In this document: one piece after another, positions 40,773 through 42,932 of the stretch
Numbering within the stretch: the first letter of the stretch is position 1
Layout of the letters: each line of letters begins with the position of its first letter
Assembly (NCBI GenBank): GCA_016234625.1
Contig: JACRBD010000028.1
Span: forward strand, 1-42,932
From: Caulobacterales bacterium
GTDB lineage: Bacteria > Pseudomonadota > Alphaproteobacteria > Caulobacterales > Caulobacteraceae
DNA length: 42,932 nucleotides
Reading direction: 5' to 3'
Program-made: the position numbers and the translations under genes
Notes under the pieces: generated by a model
Seen by the model: the letters and a program-made list of their open reading frames with translations, nothing else
Database searches by the model: none
Told to the model about the DNA's origin: nothing

Positions 40773-40801
40773 TAGTCGCCGCCGACCCGCCGGGTGGATG
40801 C
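40773..40801 (-). promoter_or_regulatory. Candidate ECF promoter of module 2
   Basis: Minus strand GCATCC (40801-40796), 17-bp spacer, CGACTA (40778-40773), 49 bp before the 65-residue gene. Compared with module 1, both read GCATCC-N15-GGC-x-x-CT. Inferred by comparison. Confidence 0.45.
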
Positions 40802-40819
40802 AGCGTCGGCGAACTTATT

Positions 40820-41428
40820 TCATGCCGCCTGCGCCGCCTGGGCACGCTGATAGGCCGGCCGCTCGGCCAGCCGCTCGCGCCAGGTCGCCAGATTGTCCGG
40901 GATGGCCCCGTTCAAAGCCCCCTTCCAGATGCCCAGGCCCGTGCAGATGGCGATGTCCGCCAGCGTCAGGTCGCCGCCAACGAGGAACGCGCGATCACCC
41001 AGCTTGTCAGCGGCGTAGCGGATGAACCGCTCCATCCGCCCGTGCCCGGTCCGCACCGACCAGTTCCCCTTGTCCGCCTCCGGCGCGCCGAAGTGCGCCA
41101 TCATCAGGGGGTTCATCTCGCCGCCGAGACTGGCCTCGCTGAACACGGTCAGTTGCAGCACGGCGGCAAGGTTCGGATCATCACTGGCCGGCAGCAGCGG
41201 CGTCGGGCCATAGCGCTGGGCGACATAGAGCATCATGGCGATGGACTCGTTGATCGCCACGCCCTCGTCCTCGAGGAACGGCACGGACCCCAGCGGATTG
41301 AGCGCCAGATAGGCCTCGCTCGGCGGGAAGGTCACCGGCGAGGTCTGGTACGGAACCCCCATCTCCTCGCAGACCCAGAACACGCGCACGCCCCGGGCGC
41401 CGCGCGGGAAGTTGTGAATGTGGATCAT
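40820..41428 (-). CDS. Glutathione S-transferase family protein
   Basis: Protein of 202 residues whose ATG (41428) overlaps the upstream gene's stop (ATGA). The thioredoxin-like N-domain (MIHIHNFPRGARGVRVFWVC, NPLGSVPFLEDEGVAINES) contains the GSH-contact VPFL-E-S pattern. The helical C-domain follows from about residue 85 and includes VGGDLTLADIAICTGLG, the GST N-capping motif. Catalytic residue and substrate cannot be named by eye. It is last in the arsR-SRPBCC-alkylation-GST operon. Confidence 0.9.
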   Translation of the reverse strand: MIHIHNFPRGARGVRVFWVCEEMGVPYQTSPVTFPPSEAYLALNPLGSVPFLEDEGVAINESIAMMLYVAQRYGPTPLLPASDDPNLAAVLQLTVFSEASLGGEMNPLMMAHFGAPEADKGNWSVRTGHGRMERFIRYAADKLGDRAFLVGGDLTLADIAICTGLGIWKGALNGAIPDNLATWRERLAERPAYQRAQAAQAA

Positions 41429-42126
41429 GATTTGGCTCCCTTCGATGGTTTCGCGTCGGCTTTTGCAAAGGCCCTCAGCGCGTCCTTGCCGATCCAGCGC
41501 GGCGTCTTGTCGTTCGCGGCCGCCAACCGCGTCGCGGTTTCGCGGGCGGCGGCGCGCAGGGCCGGACTCTTCTTGCCGCCGATCGCCCGCAGGGCCCAGT
41601 TGACGCCCTTCCTGACGAAGTTGCGGTCGTCGGTGGCCGCCGTCTCGATCAGCGCCAGCCCCTCGATGAAGAAGGCGTCGCCCTCCCCTGCCTTGCCGTG
41701 CAGCGCCAGGCAGGCCAGCAGGGCGAAGGCCGCGCGGCGGCCCATCTCGTCGTTCAGCCCCGCCCATTGGGCCACCTTGGCCGGCGCGTGCGGGACCTGG
41801 TCGAACAGCTTGAAACAGACGGTGTCGGCGATGCCCCAGTTGTCGAAGTCGGCCCGCCAGGCGTCCATCTGCGCCGGCGTCACCCTGGCCGGGTCATCGA
41901 TCATGCAGGCGACCATCCGCGCCTCGTACCATCCCGTGTCCCACAGGGCCTGGGCCAGCCCATGGTCGCGGCCCAGCTGTCTGGCGAGGACCTGCATGTT
42001 GGCTATTGAGACGCCGAAGGCCTTGTCGGTGACAATGCCGTATCGCGGCCCCATCTCCTCGCGGATCCTGGCCGAACTGTTGGCCTCCAGCCAGCCAAGC
42101 GCCTCCTGGACCCGGGGATGGCTCAT
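41425..42126 (-). CDS. DNA alkylation repair-like (AlkD/HEAT-type) protein
   Basis: Protein of 233 residues from the ATG at 42126, overlapping the SRPBCC stop (ATGA). The all-helical HEAT-like series fits the AlkD/DNA-alkylation-repair fold: FGVSIANMQVLARQLGRDHG, WYEARMVACMIDDPARVTPA, NWGIADTVCFKLFDQVP, RRAAFALLACLALHG, and DRNFVRKGVNWALRAIGGKK, whose final Lys-rich run may contact DNA. AlkD removes alkylated purines in Bacillus; many members of this domain have unproven function, so enzyme activity is not asserted. Confidence 0.82.
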   Translation of the reverse strand: MSHPRVQEALGWLEANSSARIREEMGPRYGIVTDKAFGVSIANMQVLARQLGRDHGLAQALWDTGWYEARMVACMIDDPARVTPAQMDAWRADFDNWGIADTVCFKLFDQVPHAPAKVAQWAGLNDEMGRRAAFALLACLALHGKAGEGDAFFIEGLALIETAATDDRNFVRKGVNWALRAIGGKKSPALRAAARETATRLAAANDKTPRWIGKDALRAFAKADAKPSKGAKS

Positions 42127-42614
42127 GGCATCTCCGCCAGCAGGCGGTCGAGGCGGGCGTAGCCGGCTTCCATGCCGTCGGTCATGCCGGTGGCGCGGGC
42201 GCCGTCGCGGGCTTCCCGCGAAACGAAACTGATGGTCATGGTCACGGTGGTGACGCCGTCCGTCTCGCCGAAGCGGGTGGTGACCGTCGTCGGCTCGCCG
42301 CCCCAGTCTTCGTCGAACTGCTCGCGGTGCACGGTCAACTCGGGCGGCGAGACCTCGATAAAGGTCCCTGACATTCTCATGGTCCGGCCGTCCGGGTGCG
42401 CCCACATGTAACGGAAGGTCCCGCCGACGCGGGCGTCGATCTCGCAGACCGGCATGGTCCACCCCTCCGGACCGAGCAGCCACCGGCTGACGAACGCCGG
42501 CGTGTGGAAGCATTTCCAGACCAGCTCGCGCGGGGCGTTGAACGAGCGCACCACCAGGATGTCGCGGTCGGTCGGGGTGGTCACGGCCAGTGGCCGGATC
42601 AGGGTCGTGGTCAT
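42123..42614 (-). CDS. SRPBCC domain protein (AHSA1-like)
   Basis: Protein of 163 residues with the START/Bet v1-like AHSA1 fold: DRDILVVRSFNAPRELVWKC, then FVSRWLLGPEGWTMPVCEID, RVGGTFRYMWAHPDGR and MTISFVSREARDGARATGMTDGMEAGYARLDRLL at the C-terminus (the long helix). GAGGAG lies 7 nt before the ATG, in the 12-bp gap after the arsR gene. ArsR-SRPBCC pairs are very common; the SRPBCC partner's ligand is not known. Confidence 0.92.
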   Translation of the reverse strand: MTTTLIRPLAVTTPTDRDILVVRSFNAPRELVWKCFHTPAFVSRWLLGPEGWTMPVCEIDARVGGTFRYMWAHPDGRTMRMSGTFIEVSPPELTVHREQFDEDWGGEPTTVTTRFGETDGVTTVTMTISFVSREARDGARATGMTDGMEAGYARLDRLLAEMP

Positions 42615-42626
42615 CGGGATTCTCCT

Positions 42627-42932
42627 CTAGCCTCTGTCGGGCGCGGGCTTCGCCGCGTCGGCCTGCAGTTGCTCCAGCAGCGCGTCGAGGCGGCCGAAAT
42701 TGGCATCCCAGATGCGCCGGTACTCTTCCAGCCAGCCGTTGGCCTGGGCCAGGGGCGCGGCCTCCAGGCGCACGGGCCGGCGCTGGGCGTCCTTTCCGCG
42801 GGTCACGAGACCAGCGCGCTCGAGGACCTTGAGGTGTTTGGAAATGGCCGGCTGGCTCATGGCGAATGGCTGGGCCAGCTCGCCCACCGACGCCTCCCCG
42901 GCGGCCAGCCGCGCCAGGATCGCCCGCCGCGT
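42627..42932 (-). CDS. ArsR-family HTH regulator (5' end outside the window)
   Basis: Truncated by the window edge: 101 residues are visible in frame to the last base, beginning TRRAILARLAAGEASVGELA. The winged-helix region is ELAQPFAMSQPAISKHLKVL, with the wing in ERAGLVTRGKDAQRRPVRLE, and a C-terminal helix typical of the ArsR-SRPBCC pairs (WLEEYRRIWDANFGRLDALL). It carries no obvious metal-binding cysteines. It is the first gene of the operon and probably represses it. Confidence 0.9.
   Translation of the reverse strand, partial: TRRAILARLAAGEASVGELAQPFAMSQPAISKHLKVLERAGLVTRGKDAQRRPVRLEAAPLAQANGWLEEYRRIWDANFGRLDALLEQLQADAAKPAPDRG

Overview
The window is a gene-dense, GC-rich piece of an alphaproteobacterial chromosome. 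The gene orders (lptF-lptG-lptD-surA-pdxA-rsmA; fabD-fabG-acpP-fabF-mltG-yicC-gmk; rpsF-rpsR-rplI followed by dnaB-alr-radA-cvpA-purF) and the codon bias fit the Caulobacteraceae (Caulobacter/Phenylobacterium-like). That assignment is inference from gene content, not a database match. I see no rRNA, tRNA, CRISPR array, prophage or complete insertion sequence.

Layout. 0-1.5 kb: pepA on the minus strand, divergent from lptF. 1.7-9.6 kb: plus-strand envelope and cofactor operon (LptF/LptG permease subunits, LptD, SurA-type chaperone, PdxA, RsmA), mostly joined by ATGA/GTGA stop-start overlaps. 9.6-16.2 kb: minus-strand fatty-acid synthesis cluster fabD-fabG-acpP-fabF running into mltG, yicC, gmk and a DUF3592-like membrane protein. 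16.3-19.9 kb: HAD hydrolase, zinc dehydrogenase, a secreted protein with Asp/Asn-rich repeats and an exported peroxiredoxin. 20.2-28.1 kb: ribosomal S6-S18-L9 operon with a terminator, then dnaB, alr, radA, cvpA, purF. 28.1-31.7 kb: SBF-type transporter, a universal stress protein behind a FixK/FNR-like box, a VOC protein, a small exported protein and an SDR. 31.8-35.7 kb: der, bamB and a membrane-anchored TPR protein on the minus strand. 35.7-36.9 kb: gene-poor, degraded-looking stretch. 36.9-40.7 kb: panB behind two adjacent, apparently paralogous ECF sigma-factor modules. 40.8-42.9 kb: an ArsR regulator (cut by the window end), SRPBCC, DNA-alkylation-repair-like and GST genes in one overlapping operon.

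The most interesting non-coding content is structural. (1) Seven copies of a palindromic REP-like element occur, mostly as inverted pairs. One copy carries a compensatory CC-to-GG/GG-to-CC double change, and another supplies the Shine-Dalgarno of rsmA. (2) Two copies of a different long palindrome (~125-143 bp) have an outer stem that differs between copies yet still pairs within each copy, enclosing a conserved set of small hairpins. (3) A perfect 29-bp inverted repeat whose arms are themselves hairpins lies upstream of rpsF. On the coding side, the standouts are the twin ECF modules, which share related membrane proteins, related anti-sigma-like proteins and a common candidate promoter (GCATCC, 16-17 bp spacer), and panB, which has no ATG/GTG/TTG at the expected position but has a CTG behind a near-perfect ribosome-binding site.
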